Source of the DNA: Rhipidocladum racemiflorum
Lineage: Eukaryota; Streptophyta; Magnoliopsida; Poales; Poaceae
Length of the DNA stretch: 64,000 nt
Direction of reading: 5' to 3'
NCBI GenBank assembly: GCA_036346355.1
Contig: CM070591.1
Location: 20,444,001-20,508,000 of the forward strand
Of this stretch, positions 32,211-43,514 are shown piece by piece. Numbering within the stretch: position 1 is the first letter of the stretch; every line of letters begins with the position of its first letter. The translations under genes were made by a program, and so were the position numbers. Below the pieces are notes generated by a model that was not told the origin of the DNA, did not search any database, and saw nothing but the letters and a program-made list of their open reading frames with translations.

Positions 32211-35200
32211 ATGAACCGGCAATGGATGTACAATGCGGACCGTCGATCGAGAGAGTTCATTGATGGCGTGCAGGCTTTTCTCGATGCGGCCATTGCATTC
32301 CTGCCTCCAGGCAGCTTCATATGTTGTCCGTGCGTAGATTGCAAGAACGAGAAGGAGCACTCACAGCGATGGCAGGTTATGAACCATTTGATGATGAGAG
32401 GTTTCATGCCAAACTATGAACGTTGGACCAACCATGGCGAAGACGAGGAAGACGAGGAAGAAGACGAGGAAGAAGACGAGGAAGAAGAAGAGGGATTCAA
32501 AAATATCTCGGACGCCACGCAATGCTATTCCGTGGGAGGTACACTCAGTGACTTTGGTGATGATGAGCTGGACCAGATCTTTGCGTGACGGTGAGGGAGA
32601 CTACACAGATGAAAGACAGTTCGAGAAATTCCAGCGCATGTTAGAGGACCACATAACTCCTTTATACCCAAATTGTGGGCAGGACCACAAGAAGTTGCGT
32701 ACCACACTTGAACTTATGCAATGGAAGGCCACAAATAGTGTGTCAGATAAGGGATTCGATGAGTTGTTGACACTCATAAAGAAGTTGCTTCCAGAAGATA
32801 ACACTCTGCCTGAATCTACATATGAAGCAAAGGAAGTCGTCTGTCCTTTGGGACTGAAAGTACAGAAGATACACGCATGCCGTAACGATTGCATCCTGTA
32901 TCGCAATGCGTATGCCAATTTGGATGTTTGTCCAGTGTGCAAAGAATCACGGTATAAGGTGAAGAGAGATGATCCAGGTGAAATAGATGGGGAGCGTAAG
33001 AAGAAGAGACCTCCAGCTAAAGTGTTGTGGTATTTTCCAGTGATTCCCCGATTGAAGCGTATGTTTGCTAACAAAGCGCATGCCCAGATGATGCGTTGGC
33101 ACAAAGAAGAGCGTAAAGATGACGGTATGCTTAGACACCCTGCAGATGGATCACAGTGGAGGAAAGTCGATAGGACGTGCCGGACTTCGCACAAGAGGTG
33201 AGAAACATAAGGTTTGGGTTAAGTACCGATGGGATGAATCCTTTCGGAGAGTTGAGCAGCAACCATAGCACCTGGCCTGTTACACTATGTATGTATAACA
33301 TTCCTCCATGGCTGTGCATGAAGCGAAAGTACATCATGATGCCGTTGTTGATCCAAGGCCCCAAGCAACCTGGAAATGACATCGATGTCTACCTGAAACC
33401 ATTGGTTGCAGATCTTGTGACGTTGTGGGAGGATGGTGCACGGGTATGGGATGAGTACAAAAGGGAGTATTTCACCTTACGTGCATTGTTATTTGTAACA
33501 ATCAACGATCGCCTGCTCTCGGTAACACTGTCTGGCCAAACTATCAAAGGATATAGAGCTTGTGTCCAATGCTTAGATGAAACGGACAGCATGTACCTGA
33601 AAAACTCTCGAAAGGTTGTCTACATGGGCCACCGTGAGGTTTCTTCCTACGAGTCACCCATGGCGGAAGAAGTGCAGGAAATTTAACGGGCAAGTAGACC
33701 TTCGTGCTAGGCCTCAAGATCGCATCGGGCCACATGTACTTGCTATGGTAAAGAATCTGAAAGTAGTATTCGGAAAGGGTCCTGAAGCAAACCTGCGAGA
33801 ATGAGGATGGTCAGCGCCAATGTGGAAGAAGAAGTCAAGATTTTGGGACTTGCCTTATTGGGAAGTCTTGGAGGTTCACACTCACTTGACTTCATGCACA
33901 TCACGAAGAATGTTTGCTTGAACCTGCTAGGCTACATAGATATGTATGGCCAATCAAAAGATACACCGGCAAGGTCGGAAGGACCTTAAACTCTTGGAAC
34001 TGAGGAACGACCTACATCCGGAAAAGAGAGAAAAAGGACAACATTACCTACATCCTGCGAGCTACACTCTAAGCAAAGAAGAGAAAAAAAGCATGATAGA
34101 GTGCCTGAATAGTGTGAAGGTCCCTTCCGGATACTCATCAAATGTAAAGAGACTCATAAACACGAAAGAGAATAAAATCGTACACCTGAAATCCCATGAC
34201 TGTCTTGTGTTGATGACACAGCTGCTCCCAGTGGCTATAAGAGGTATACTTCCCGAGTGGGTACGGGAGATAATCACAAAGCTGTGTTCTTTTTTCAATG
34301 CGATTTGGCATAAGGTCATCGACCCAGATAAACTAAGTAAGCTGCAGGATGACGTGGTACAAAGTGTGGTTTGTCTTGAGATGATATTTCCTCCTGCGTT
34401 CTTTGATATTATGGTTCATCTCACTGTTCACCTTGTCAAAGAGATAGGTATTCTCGGACCGTGTATCTGCACAACATGTTCCCTTTCGAGAGGTACATGA
34501 GTGTGCTAAAGAAGTATGTTCGTAACCGTTCTCGTCCGGAAGGATGCATTGCCGAGGGTTATGGGACAGAGGAGGTGATTGAATTTTGTGTGGATTACAT
34601 TAATGATCTAAATCCGATCGGGCGTCCCTATATCACGCCATGAGGGCAGGCTACGGGGAAAAGGGACAGTAGGAAGGAAAGCAATTGCATGCAATGATCT
34701 TCTTACATTTAAGCAAGCACAGTTCACGGTTTTGAAACAATCAACTGTGGTGGCCCCGTATGTTGTTGAGCACAAGAGTATTCTACGCCGTGAATTCCCG
34801 GGGAGGTCCGAGGATTGGATAACATCAAGCACATGGATTCTTTCGGCGCTTGGTTACAAAACTATATCCTTTTCAAAGGGTCGACAATGAACAATTGCAA
34901 CGATTGGCACGGGACCTTCTAGTGAAATCGTGACATTCAAGGGGTACGAGATAAATGGTTACACATTTTACACGAGATCCCAGGATGACAAGAGCACCAA
35001 TCGAGCAATGTGTCCGTATAGATGCCGAAGACAACAAAGGAAAGGTGGACACATATTATGGTTTCATAGAAGAGATATGGGAGCTTGACTATGGACCTTT
35101 AAAGGTCCCTCTATTTAAGTGCCAATGGGTCAAACTGACTTCAGGCGGCGTAAAGGTCGACAAATACGGCATGACAACCGTTGACCTCACGCAAGTCGGC

Positions 35201-35499
35201 TATAGGCGTGAACCGTTCGTCCTTGCAAATGATGTGGACAGGTCTTCTATGTAATAGACATGTCAAGCAAGCCTAAGAAGCAGAAAGATAATAATAACAA
35301 TAAGCCAAAGCGACACGTGGTTCTCCAAGGCAAACAAAGGATTGTTGGAGTTGAGGACGTCACAGATGAGGAAGACTATAGTCAGTTCGACGAGCTCCCT
35401 CCTTTTGCGGTGGATGTTGACATAAGCCTCCTGAATGACACAGACCTGGATGCTTACATACGTCACGATCATAACGAAGGAAGACTTGTAAAGACATAG
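32211..35499 (+). pseudogene. CACTA tnp2 transposase (TNPD-type), frameshifted
   Basis: The ATG at 32211 follows an intron-type acceptor (TTATTGTAG), so the leader at about 31690-32210 probably holds a 5' UTR intron. The N-terminus (MNRQWMYNADRRSREFIDGV...CPCVDC) is the transposase-associated domain, followed by an acidic EDEEE run. The tnp2/Transposase_21 core appears from about 32600 (ERQFEKFQRML, STDGMNPFGELSSNHSTWPV, IQGPKQPGNDIDVYLKPL). Downstream are DUF4218-like (LPVAIRGILPEWVREIITKLCSFFNAIWHKV) and DUF4216-like (GYTFYTRSQDD, VPLFKCQWVKL) parts and the C-terminus GVEDVTDEEDYSQFDELPPF. I see frame changes near 32580, 33170, 33655, 33800-33950, 34490-34950 and 35240. No working transposase. 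Confidence 0.88.
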
Positions 35500-35659
35500 T
35501 ATGGTACTACTTAAAATGTAGTATTACTGTATGAACTTATTTATTTGAACTTTTGTGATCATTTTTAGACGTGTCTTATCTTTATGCGTGTTTATTTGAA
35601 ATAAACCTCATGAAAGCAGGCGTCACGCGCGAGGGTATTTACTGGCAGGTCGAAGTCCC

Positions 35660-36090
35660 CTTGTGGAATAAACAATAAATAAATAAAAATATAAACCTCA
35701 AGAAGTAAACAAAAAGAAAGGTAAAGAAAGTAAAAAAAATAGAAAGGTTTAACAAATGAAGAATATAAACAAAAAACAATAAAGAAATAAAGAAAATAAA
35801 AAAAAGAAAGGTAAAGAAAGTAAAAAAAAGAGAAAGGTTTAACAAATGAAGAATATAAACAAAAACAATAAAGAAATAAACCTTATGGAATAAAGAATAA
35901 AGAAAGTAAAAAAAAAAAGAAAGGTAAAGAAACTAAAAAAAAGAATATAAATGAAGAATATCAACAAAAAATAAAGGTAAAGAAAGTAAAAAAAGAAAGG
36001 TAAAGAAAGTAAAAAAAAAAGGTAAAGAAAGTAAGAAAAATGAAAGGTAAAGAAAGTACAAAAAAAAGGTTTAAAAGAAAAAAAAAAGAA
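35660..36090. repeat. Purine-rich degenerate repeat (AAAG/AAAGGTAAAGAAAGT)
   Basis: About 430 bp is almost pure A and G on the plus strand, built from GGTAAAGAAAGTAAAAAAA-like units and, twice, a longer unit including GTTTAACAAATGAAGAATA. It lies between the two CACTA genes. Long phenylalanine-rich minus-strand ORFs here are artefacts of the repeat. Confidence 0.85.
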
Positions 36091-36093
36091 TGG

Positions 36094-36165
36094 CCGTCGG
36101 GGAGCGAGTGGGGCTCGAACGGGCGACCTCGAGCCCGCACTCAAGCGCCCGCGCTAGCCAGGGGG
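36094..36165 (-). other. tRNA-like or SINE-like fragment
   Basis: On the minus strand a box-A-like TGGCTAGCGCGGG (36148-36160) is followed by an arm that can pair TTGAG with CTCGA around a loop containing CGGG, then a box-B-like CGTTCGAGCCCC (36110-36121). Acceptor-stem pairing is not evident, so it is not called a functional tRNA. A tRNA-derived remnant with a pyrimidine-rich tail is most likely. Confidence 0.35.
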
Positions 36166-36225
36166 GAGAGGAGAGTTCTTGTTAACCGTAATAGGCAACA
36201 CACTCTTTTAAGTAGTATGTATCGG

Positions 36226-36535
36226 TTCCAATAATAACCGCTGAGATGGCTTCTACAAGCGGTTTGTATTAATAACCGCTTGTAGAGATATCTCTACAAG
36301 CGGTTCCAATTAATAACCGCTTGTAGAGAGCTTCTACAAGCGGTTATTAATTAGAACCGCTTGTAGAGATCTCTCTTTACAAGCGGTTATTAATTAGAAC
36401 CGCTTGTAGAGATCTCTCTTTACAAGCGGTTTGTATTACGAACCGCTTGTAGAACAGTTTAGAAGCGGTTTGTATTAAGAACCGCTTGTAGATCTCACAT
36501 TTACAAGCGGTTTGTATTAAGAACCGCTTGTAGAG
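36226..36535. repeat. Internal array of CACTA subterminal-type palindromes
   Basis: About seven near-palindromic units of 35-45 bp, each CTACAAGCGGTT, about 8-10 bp, AACCGCTTGTAG. The motif is the same as in the two ends, but there is no CACTA terminus or GTA-type duplication beside it. It ends immediately upstream of the likely promoter of the second gene. Confidence 0.92.
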
Positions 36536-36542
36536 GTGGCTG

Positions 36543-36552
36543 CCTTTATACA
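36543..36552 (+). promoter_or_regulatory. Likely TATA region of the second CACTA gene
   Basis: CCTTTATACAC lies a few bases after the internal array and about 130 bp before ATG 36680, with a C-rich leader (CGCTCTCTCCCC) between. Confidence 0.45.
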
Positions 36553-36837
36553 CGCTCGCGCTCTCTCCCCTTCGTCAAACCTCCAAATTTTCCTAAGTCC
36601 CGCGCGCCCTGCAGCTCACGCCGTGCTCGCCTGCTCTGTGCACCGCCCCTCCGCCACCGCGGACGCCTCGCCCTCCGCCATGGCCGACGCCGCCTGCGCC
36701 ACCCCACCCCGGAGGAGGTAGGTATAGCTGTGTGTACCCCCCCCCACCACCTCCTGTTACAGTCGCCCATAAGGTGTTCGATGAAATGTCCACAAGGCAT
36801 TTTCATATATGTATTATTGATATGTTGCTATGTATGT

Positions 36838-37290
36838 TGTTAATTATGCTCATATATGTATTTGGTATGTTGGTATGTTGGTATTGTTGGTATTTGGTAT
36901 GTTGGTATGTTGGTATTGTTGGTATTGTTGGTATGTTGGTATGTTGGTATGTTGGTATTGTTGGTATGTTGGTATGTTGGTATGTTGGTATGTTGGTATG
37001 TTGGTATGTATGGTATTTGGTGAAGACATTGTATTTGGTATGTTGGTATTAATTGGTATGTATGGTATTTGGTATGTATGTTCATATATATATTGAGAGA
37101 CATTGTATTTGGTATGTTGGTATTTGGTATGTATGGTATTTGGTATGTATGTTCATATATATATTGAGAGACATTGTATTTGGTATGTATGGTATTTGGT
37201 ATGTTGGTATGTGTGTGTATGTTGTTGGTGATGGTGTATGGTATTTGGTATGTTGGTATTTGGTATTAATTGTGTATATATATTGAGAGA

Positions 37291-37383
<93 letters not shown>

Positions 37384-37560
37384 GTTGGTGATGGTGTATG
37401 GTATTTGGTATGTTGGTATTTGGTATTGTGTATATATATTGAGAGACATTGCATATATATATATATGTGTGTGTATGTTGTTGGTGATGGTGTATGGTAT
37501 TTGGTATTGTGTATATATATTGAGAGACATTGTATATATATATATGTGTGTATGTTGTTG
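36838..37560. repeat. Minisatellite and microsatellite block in the first intron
   Basis: TATGTTGGTATGTTGGTATT-like units (36838-37010) are followed by four to five longer units holding ATATATATTGAGAGACATTG and TGTTGTTGGTGATGGTGTAT, with an (AT)n run at about 37293-37320 and a (TG)n run at about 37322-37382. All ORFs here are repeat artefacts. Confidence 0.95.
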
Positions 37561-37563
37561 GTG

Positions 37564-37712
37564 ATGGTGTATGGATCGGCTTGGCTCGTTAGCTCAATTC
37601 CAAAAATAAAGCACATTTTGCGGTGGATCGGCTCGTTAGCTCAATACCATATATATATTGAAATTGAATTTTGCGCTAGATCGGCTCGGCTCGTTAGCTC
37701 AATTCCAAAAAT
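37564..37712. repeat. Triplicated GGCTCGTTAGCTCAA unit
   Basis: Three copies of a unit with GATCGGCT(TGGCT/CGGCT)CGTTAGCTCAAT. It looks like a decayed small element; no ends could be fixed. Confidence 0.6.
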
Positions 37713-40700
37713 AAAATGATATTAAATTAAACTATGTTAATTTTAAAAATGACCTAAAAATGTGAACTTGACTCATTTCCACCCCTACGTCCACAACAAC
37801 TCCTGTGAGATCAGTTCTTTCACCGACGTCCCCTTTCCTCCTCATGTTGGTATATGTTTACCTATATATATGTTGTTATAGATGTTTTCGAATTTAAGTT
37901 TACATTATATCAACATTTATAGATGGCACAACCAACACGTGGTGACCCTAATTTCGACGAGGAAGAACAGTTCCTGTTAGACTCCATCGCCGACTATGAA
38001 GGTTATCCTGCAGCCGCTGTGGCCGGTAACACTGTTCCGCGAGAATGTGGACACCGTTAACACCGAGGTATGGTCGAAGAAAATAATTCCTGTGGGCATG
38101 TTAATTAATCGCAATTCATTATTAGAATACACCACGACATGTTATATATATGTTTGTTTATTTAAAGCTGTTACATCGAGCAACCAATCCAAGAATCGGG
38201 ACCTAACAAGAAGCCGTCCACAAAGCATGTGTTTACCGAAATTGACAACGATGGGAAGCCGATTGCCCTCTTTTCAGAAGCTTGGGCCGTTCAACAACGC
38301 TGTGGTTACCACGTAAGAGATCACGTCCCAATTAGCATCAAGAAATGGGCTGAAGTTCCTCAAGCTACCAAGGACCTCCTCGGCAAGATATTCTGGAAAA
38401 TTTCACATTTCCTCAAGGGTTTGGAGACAAGGCCAAGAATTATACGTTGAAGAAGATGGCACTCTCATTTCAGTCATGGAAGTCGGCTCTCAGCAAAAAG
38501 TACGTGCAGAAGGGAGAAAGACCTGACTTCAACCAATTTCCTTATCTGGCCGATCACTGGGAAGCATTCGAGGAGTACAAGATGTCAGCTGAAGGCCAGG
38601 CTGCAAGTCTGAAGAATAAGACCAATGCACAGAAGAAGAAGTACCACCACCATCTCGGCACCGGTGGTTACCTCAAGGCTGTACCGAAATGGGACAAGAA
38701 AGAAGAAGAATTATTGGCCAAGGAAGTCACACCGGTTACTGCTTTGTGGGAAGAGCGCCTGCGCAATTGGTTCATGGGTCACGGGGGGAGCCTTGCAGAT
38801 GATGGCAGTTTGGTGATGCTACCAAATGTACAAGATGTTGGCCAGAGAATTGTACAAGCCGTCGAGCAGTCTCGATCGAGGCTCTTTTGTGGTAGACAGG
38901 GAGAACGACGAGCTAACACATGCCCTCCAACACCCTGAGCACCCGGGACGGACACGAGGTTTTGGCAAGACGCCATGGAAGTACGGTTTTGTGAAGGATA
39001 CGCTTTCGTACAGGAGCCGCCAGAGAACCAAAACAAGAGAAGCAAATAAAATGGCTCAATTGGAACGGGAGCTTAGAGCAACCCAGGCTAGCATTGGAGA
39101 TCTAGTGGCGCAACAAGTTGCGCAACAAGTGCGGGTAGCTCTCAAGAACCTTTCGGGATCAAGAGTCCAATCAATCACCGGACGCCATGATCAGCCCGTC
39201 GGTGGCGGGCAGCAACGTGTCACCGGGGCCCCTCAAGGGGCGAAGACTTGCAAGCCCATTATCCCGTTGATGACATAAGGGTTCGCCGCCAATGTGAGCT
39301 ACACATCGATGCGCCGCAACCTCTCCATCGTGGTGGCTTACGGCATGGCATTGCCGGTGTCACCGGCCGGACCTTCCATTGCAACACAATACCCATGGGT
39401 TACTCGAAGGTCGCGATGGAGGAGGTGCCGAGCGGATTTGAAGAACTAGTACTCGATATTCTTTGGAGGCGACAGCGTTACCAAGCTTGGACAGGCCCTC
39501 CACAATATCATCCTCTGGCGAAAAAGGTTGATCATATTTCCGGATGGCGTGGAGGTGTCATCTCCGAGCCGCCGGTAGGAAGCTTCGTCTCCTCCACAAC
39601 GACAACCCACGCCTCCTCGACAACCGACGCCTCCTTCAGCGTCGCCTCCTCCACAACGACAACCGACTCCTCCTCCTCCACAACAGACGCCTCCTCCACA
39701 ACGAGAGCAGACGCCTCCTCCACAACGACAACCGACACCTCCACCATCTCCTCCGAGGAAGAAGCTCAAGAGCCATACTACTCCACCTGCTCCCACGAAG
39801 GCACACCCAGCCGGTCAAAAGGGTAAAGGAACCTCCAAAGAGGGCATATGATAGGACCGACGAGGAGAATTACGCGATCGTCACCGAAGAAGTGGCTGCA
39901 CACTTCGCACCAAAGAAGTCAGCTGACCCAAACGTACAAGTTGATCCAAAAGTGATGGAACACTTCTTGACCTGTCGTGCAATGCCACTCCCTGTGCCGT
40001 CCAACTATGAACGTACAATAATAAAGGCTACGGAAGAGTAAACGGGTCAGCGGCGCGGCAAAGCAGAAGAGAGATCAAGATCAGCTGCGGCAAGATCAGG
40101 AGAACCTTGAGAGATTTATGAAGGAGGCAGGACTCACTTCCGTAGCTGCTGCTCTAGGATCAGATGTTCTCCCAATGGCAGAAGTCAGATGGCAATATAA
40201 GCTTGGCCGGGAGTTAATTGATCCAAATAAGATAAAGGACCTGCCAACCAAGATGTGACAATTTCATGAATGGTACATGATAGAGTCTGCTCAACAAAGA
40301 AAAATGTTCCCCCTCCAGGTCAGACAAGAAGATTTCTATCGTGGGGACAACACCATATGGCTCGAATTCGAAGACATATACAATATCTACCATAGCGACT
40401 CTATGAACGTGTCTCTCATGAGCTGCTGGTGCCTGTAAGTATCAAGGTCATAACTTTACCATTTACTTCCTTGTACCATAGAAGTGCAACTCTAATAACT
40501 TATACATTTCTACGTAGAATGGAGATACAACGATGTAGAAAACAGAACATATTCAACGTGGGCTTCCTCGACCCGGAAATTGTCAATGAGATCGTATTTC
40601 GATACAGCGCTAAAGCTCTTGAGGATTACGTTCTAGATGCATTCATGGGACAACACTACAAACCATACATACTTCTGCCCTTCAACTTCATGTACGTATA

Positions 40701-41764
40701 TTTACGTGTTCTCATAACGCATTAATAAACTTTTCTTTTCCAAGGCATTGATAATACTGCTAGCTAGTTATATATATGTCGCAATATATGACCAGGTATC
40801 ACTGGATCCTTTTGGTCATCAAGCTTGATAGTAGCAAGATCATTGTTCAAGACTCAAAAAGGGGACCGGTGGAACAATATCAGTATATCATTGATGTCCT
40901 AAACAGGTTTATAGCAAATATATATACAATTGTTTCCTTCTTATATTGAAATACCTTGCTAATTCCAAGTCTGATAATTGCTATTCATAATAACGCAGCG
41001 TCACACAGGGCATTCGCAAGGTTTCGCAGAAGCAACAAGGACAATTCGAGAATGAATTCACTGTCCAAATAAGCACTCGAGTATTAAAAGCAGATGATGG
41101 AAACAACTTATGTGGCTATTATGTGTGCCACTACATGCAAAATATTACCCACGGCGATGTGCCCATAAGCGACAACGAGGTGAGTGCACATATCAATTAA
41201 TACTTACACTTTAATTACATGCTCAAAGATTTATTAATTTCGTTCTTTGTCAGCCCAACATCGACGTGCAAGATGTGATCCCGCCGCACCGGGTTGAAGC
41301 ACTTCAAGAACAACTCATTGGCTTTATTGTTGACGAGATTGTATCCCCTCACGGCGAGTTCCACACACCGGGTTGGAGAGATTGTCCTTCTATAAGGACA
41401 GGTGATCTGACATCAACGTCGACCAAGGGCGTAAACAATGATGCACGCAAGAATTAAATCAGCTCGAGATTCACCCTTTTATTCTTTCAAACTTGTAAAA
41501 GTTGCTTATGTGTAAATCAAACTTGTAAAAGTGCTCATTATTTCATGTACTGTCCATCAAACCTATCCATCTTTTAGTCTATTAAGTTCGTACTTTTCTG
41601 TAAATGATCTGTGATTATTTCAATGAGTACGTATGAGTAATATATATTTAATTGTATACAAAAACCAAATATTTCTATGTATTTTTAATGTCAAAATCCA
41701 TACATATTGATACCCTACTAAAAAACATATTATATATTGAATATATAATATACAATGCCTCTCC

Positions 41765-42110
41765 ACAAGCGGTTATTATCTCCAACCGCTTGTGGAGAGA
41801 GCACCTCCACAGGCGGTTTGTAATACGAACCGCTTGTGGAGAGAGCACCTCCACAGGCGGTTTGTAATACGAACCGCTTGTGGAGAGGAAGTCTTCACAA
41901 GCGGTTTATAACACAAACCGCTTGTGAAGATCTCCCACATGGCGCTCCCCCGAGCCTTCCTGGACGCCTTTCGAACCGCTTGTGGTGTCTCACCACAAGC
42001 GGTTCTCCGAACCGCTTGTGATACCCCGAAGGGTATCACTCCCGGTTGCTTACCAGCGGTTCTAAAACCGCTTCTGAAAGCGGTTACGAACCGCTTGTGA
42101 TGACCGGTTC
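41765..42110. repeat. Right subterminal array of AAGCGGTT motifs
   Basis: Repeated CACAAGCGGTT...AACCGCTTGTG palindromes run up to the right terminus, mirror image of the left array. A 61-bp unit is tandemly duplicated at about 41800-41885. Confidence 0.92.
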
Positions 42111-42120
42111 TGTAGTAGTG
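42091..42120 (-). repeat. CACTA right terminal inverted repeat
   Basis: It ends ...GGTTCTGTAGTAGTG and is followed by the GTA duplication. Confidence 0.95.
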
Positions 42121-43514
42121 GTATGCAATTTTAGAAAAGCTTTAATGCAATTTTGAGCCCATTATAAATTGTTTGTCATTTTCAATCTGAGTTATTTTGA
42201 GCAATATGTGTAGTTTCAACCTTGCATGTTTAGTTTGCTCTTGTTTTTCTCTTTATCCTTTGGAAATAACTGCCCAATGGAAAATTGCATGGAAGCATTA
42301 GTGGGAAAAATATAGAATATAAATGACTGACTGTTTGATAATTGATACTATGGAAATAACTGCCACATGAAAATTGCACAGTACTTAAGCTAAAATTTCA
42401 ATCCTAGGTAATGTGCAATTTCAGAGAAGCTTTGCTGCAATTTTATGTTTGTTCTTGATTTTCAATTTCCTGTTAAGTTTCAGTATTGAAGATATGTAAT
42501 TTCCTTGGACCTGTAGCCTTTTCTATTTAGGGCTAAAATACCAACTACGTGCCTTTTCTCTATTTTGATTGGAGGGAGCAGTTTGTCACGCAATATTCTT
42601 CTTTCTTCAAGATTTTTAGACCAGTCATGTGACTGGTAAGAAATTACACCAAACTTATATAATTTTTAAGTTTCAGTATTGAAGATATGTAAATTAATTG
42701 AAATTGCACCTCCAGTCCACAAACAGGAAAGGCATGTGGTTAGTATATTATGCTATTTCAGTTAAAATGAGTGTAAGTTTGTAATCTGGGTTAGTTTATG
42801 TTTTTTCATTCTGGGTTCAATTAGCTTAGGCTTATTTGTGTTTTGTTTGTGTTATTTTTTTTGTCGTGTATTGAGGTTTTTATTGTTAATGGTATCAGGC
42901 CATGTCCATGCTATACATCTGCCATTTTTCAACAATTATAGCACTGGTTGCCATGTTTGAATGATCATGTGCAAACTATAAATTCATATGCAACTACCAT
43001 GTAATCATTCAATAGATTATAATCTTTGCACCTAAAAATTTGCAAACAGATTGAATTGGATTTGCGGTAGCTTGATACATGTAGTTTCAGTAATAGTAGA
43101 GCTCAATTTCAGTTTTCTGTCAGAGTTCATCAAGTTTGCTATAAATTCATATGCAACTACCATGTAATCATTCAATTAGTTATAATCTTTGCACCTAAAA
43201 ATTTGCAAACAGATTGAATTGGATTTGCGGTAGCTTGATACATGTAGTTTCAGTAATAGTAGAGCTCAATTTCATTTTTCTGTCAGAGTTCATCAAGTTT
43301 GCTGTTATTTTTGTCTAGGTTAGAATAAATTTTGTGTTTCAGTTTTCTATCAGGGTTCATCAAGTTCACTATTATTTTGTCTAGTTAGAATATTTTTTTG
43401 TTTCAGTATATTTTGTTTCTTTTTCTGTATGGGCTCTCCCTGTCTTTCAATTAAATGCATTTTTCATGACAAGAAAGAATGGGTATATGAAATCTGTGTT
43501 TAATACCTTTATAT
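42121..43514. other. Unrecognised AT-rich DNA with local duplications
   Basis: The part at 42240-42420 repeats sequence left of the CACTA element (GGAAATAACTGCCCAATGGA). No coding sequence is supported. Confidence 0.6.
42976..43301. repeat. Two-copy tandem repeat, period 163 bp
   Basis: The unit beginning CTATAAATTCATATGCAACT occurs at 42976 and again at 43139, nearly identical throughout. Confidence 0.92.

Larger units (their letters stand above)
36680..41457 (+). pseudogene. TNPA-like protein with C-terminal Ulp1-type (C48) cysteine protease
   Basis: A first exon (ATG 36680, donor GTAGGT at 36718) and a 1.2-kb repeat-filled intron lead to MAQPTRGDPNFDEEEQFLL at 37923. A Transposase_24-type (En/Spm TNPA) region follows (HVFTEIDNDGKPIA, then MALSFQSWKSALSKKYVQKG at about 38457), a Q-rich coiled coil (about 39050-39150) and a proline-rich linker made of CCTCCTCCACAACGACAA-like repeats (39590-39760). 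Exons at 40518-40691, 40796-40906, 40999-41179 and 41254-41457 have matching phases and encode a C48 protease: HWILLVIKLDSSK (catalytic His), IIVQDSKK (Asp) and NLCGYYVCHYM (Cys). Frame changes occur near 38040, 38400 and 38865, and a stop (TGA) near 40257, so the full product is broken while the protease exons read cleanly. The leader exon does not splice in frame to 37923, so it may be untranslated. Confidence 0.82.
31281..42120 (+). mobile_element. CACTA (En/Spm) DNA transposon, 10.8 kb
   Basis: The left end CACTACTACAGAACTGGGCA and the right end, whose reverse complement is CACTACTACAGAACCGGTCA, form terminal repeats with two mismatches over 30 bp. GTA is duplicated at 31278-31280 and 42121-42123, the 3-bp duplication expected for CACTA. 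Arrays of AAGCGGTT/AACCGCTT lie at both ends and also in the middle. It carries two plus-strand genes, a tnp2 transposase (frameshifted) and a TNPA-like gene ending in a C48 protease. Intact ends could still be mobilised by an active relative. Confidence 0.96.

Noticed and set aside
35639..36144. Phenylalanine-rich minus-strand ORFs
   Set aside because: They come from the AAAG-type purine tract and would encode only F, L, S and Y runs.
36094..36165. Functional tRNA-Pro gene
   Set aside because: The loop could place CGG as anticodon, but the acceptor stem does not pair and the D-arm is poor; kept only as a tRNA-like fragment.
36226..36535. Internal palindrome array as the end of a second, nested CACTA element
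   Set aside because: No CACTA...TAGTG terminus and no 3-bp duplication adjoin it, and the terminal repeats at 31281 and 42120 already pair with each other.
36732..37616. Several long ORFs in both strands
   Set aside because: They are translations of TATGT, AT and TG repeats in an intron (runs of Y, I, H, T or C, V, W) and have no domain.
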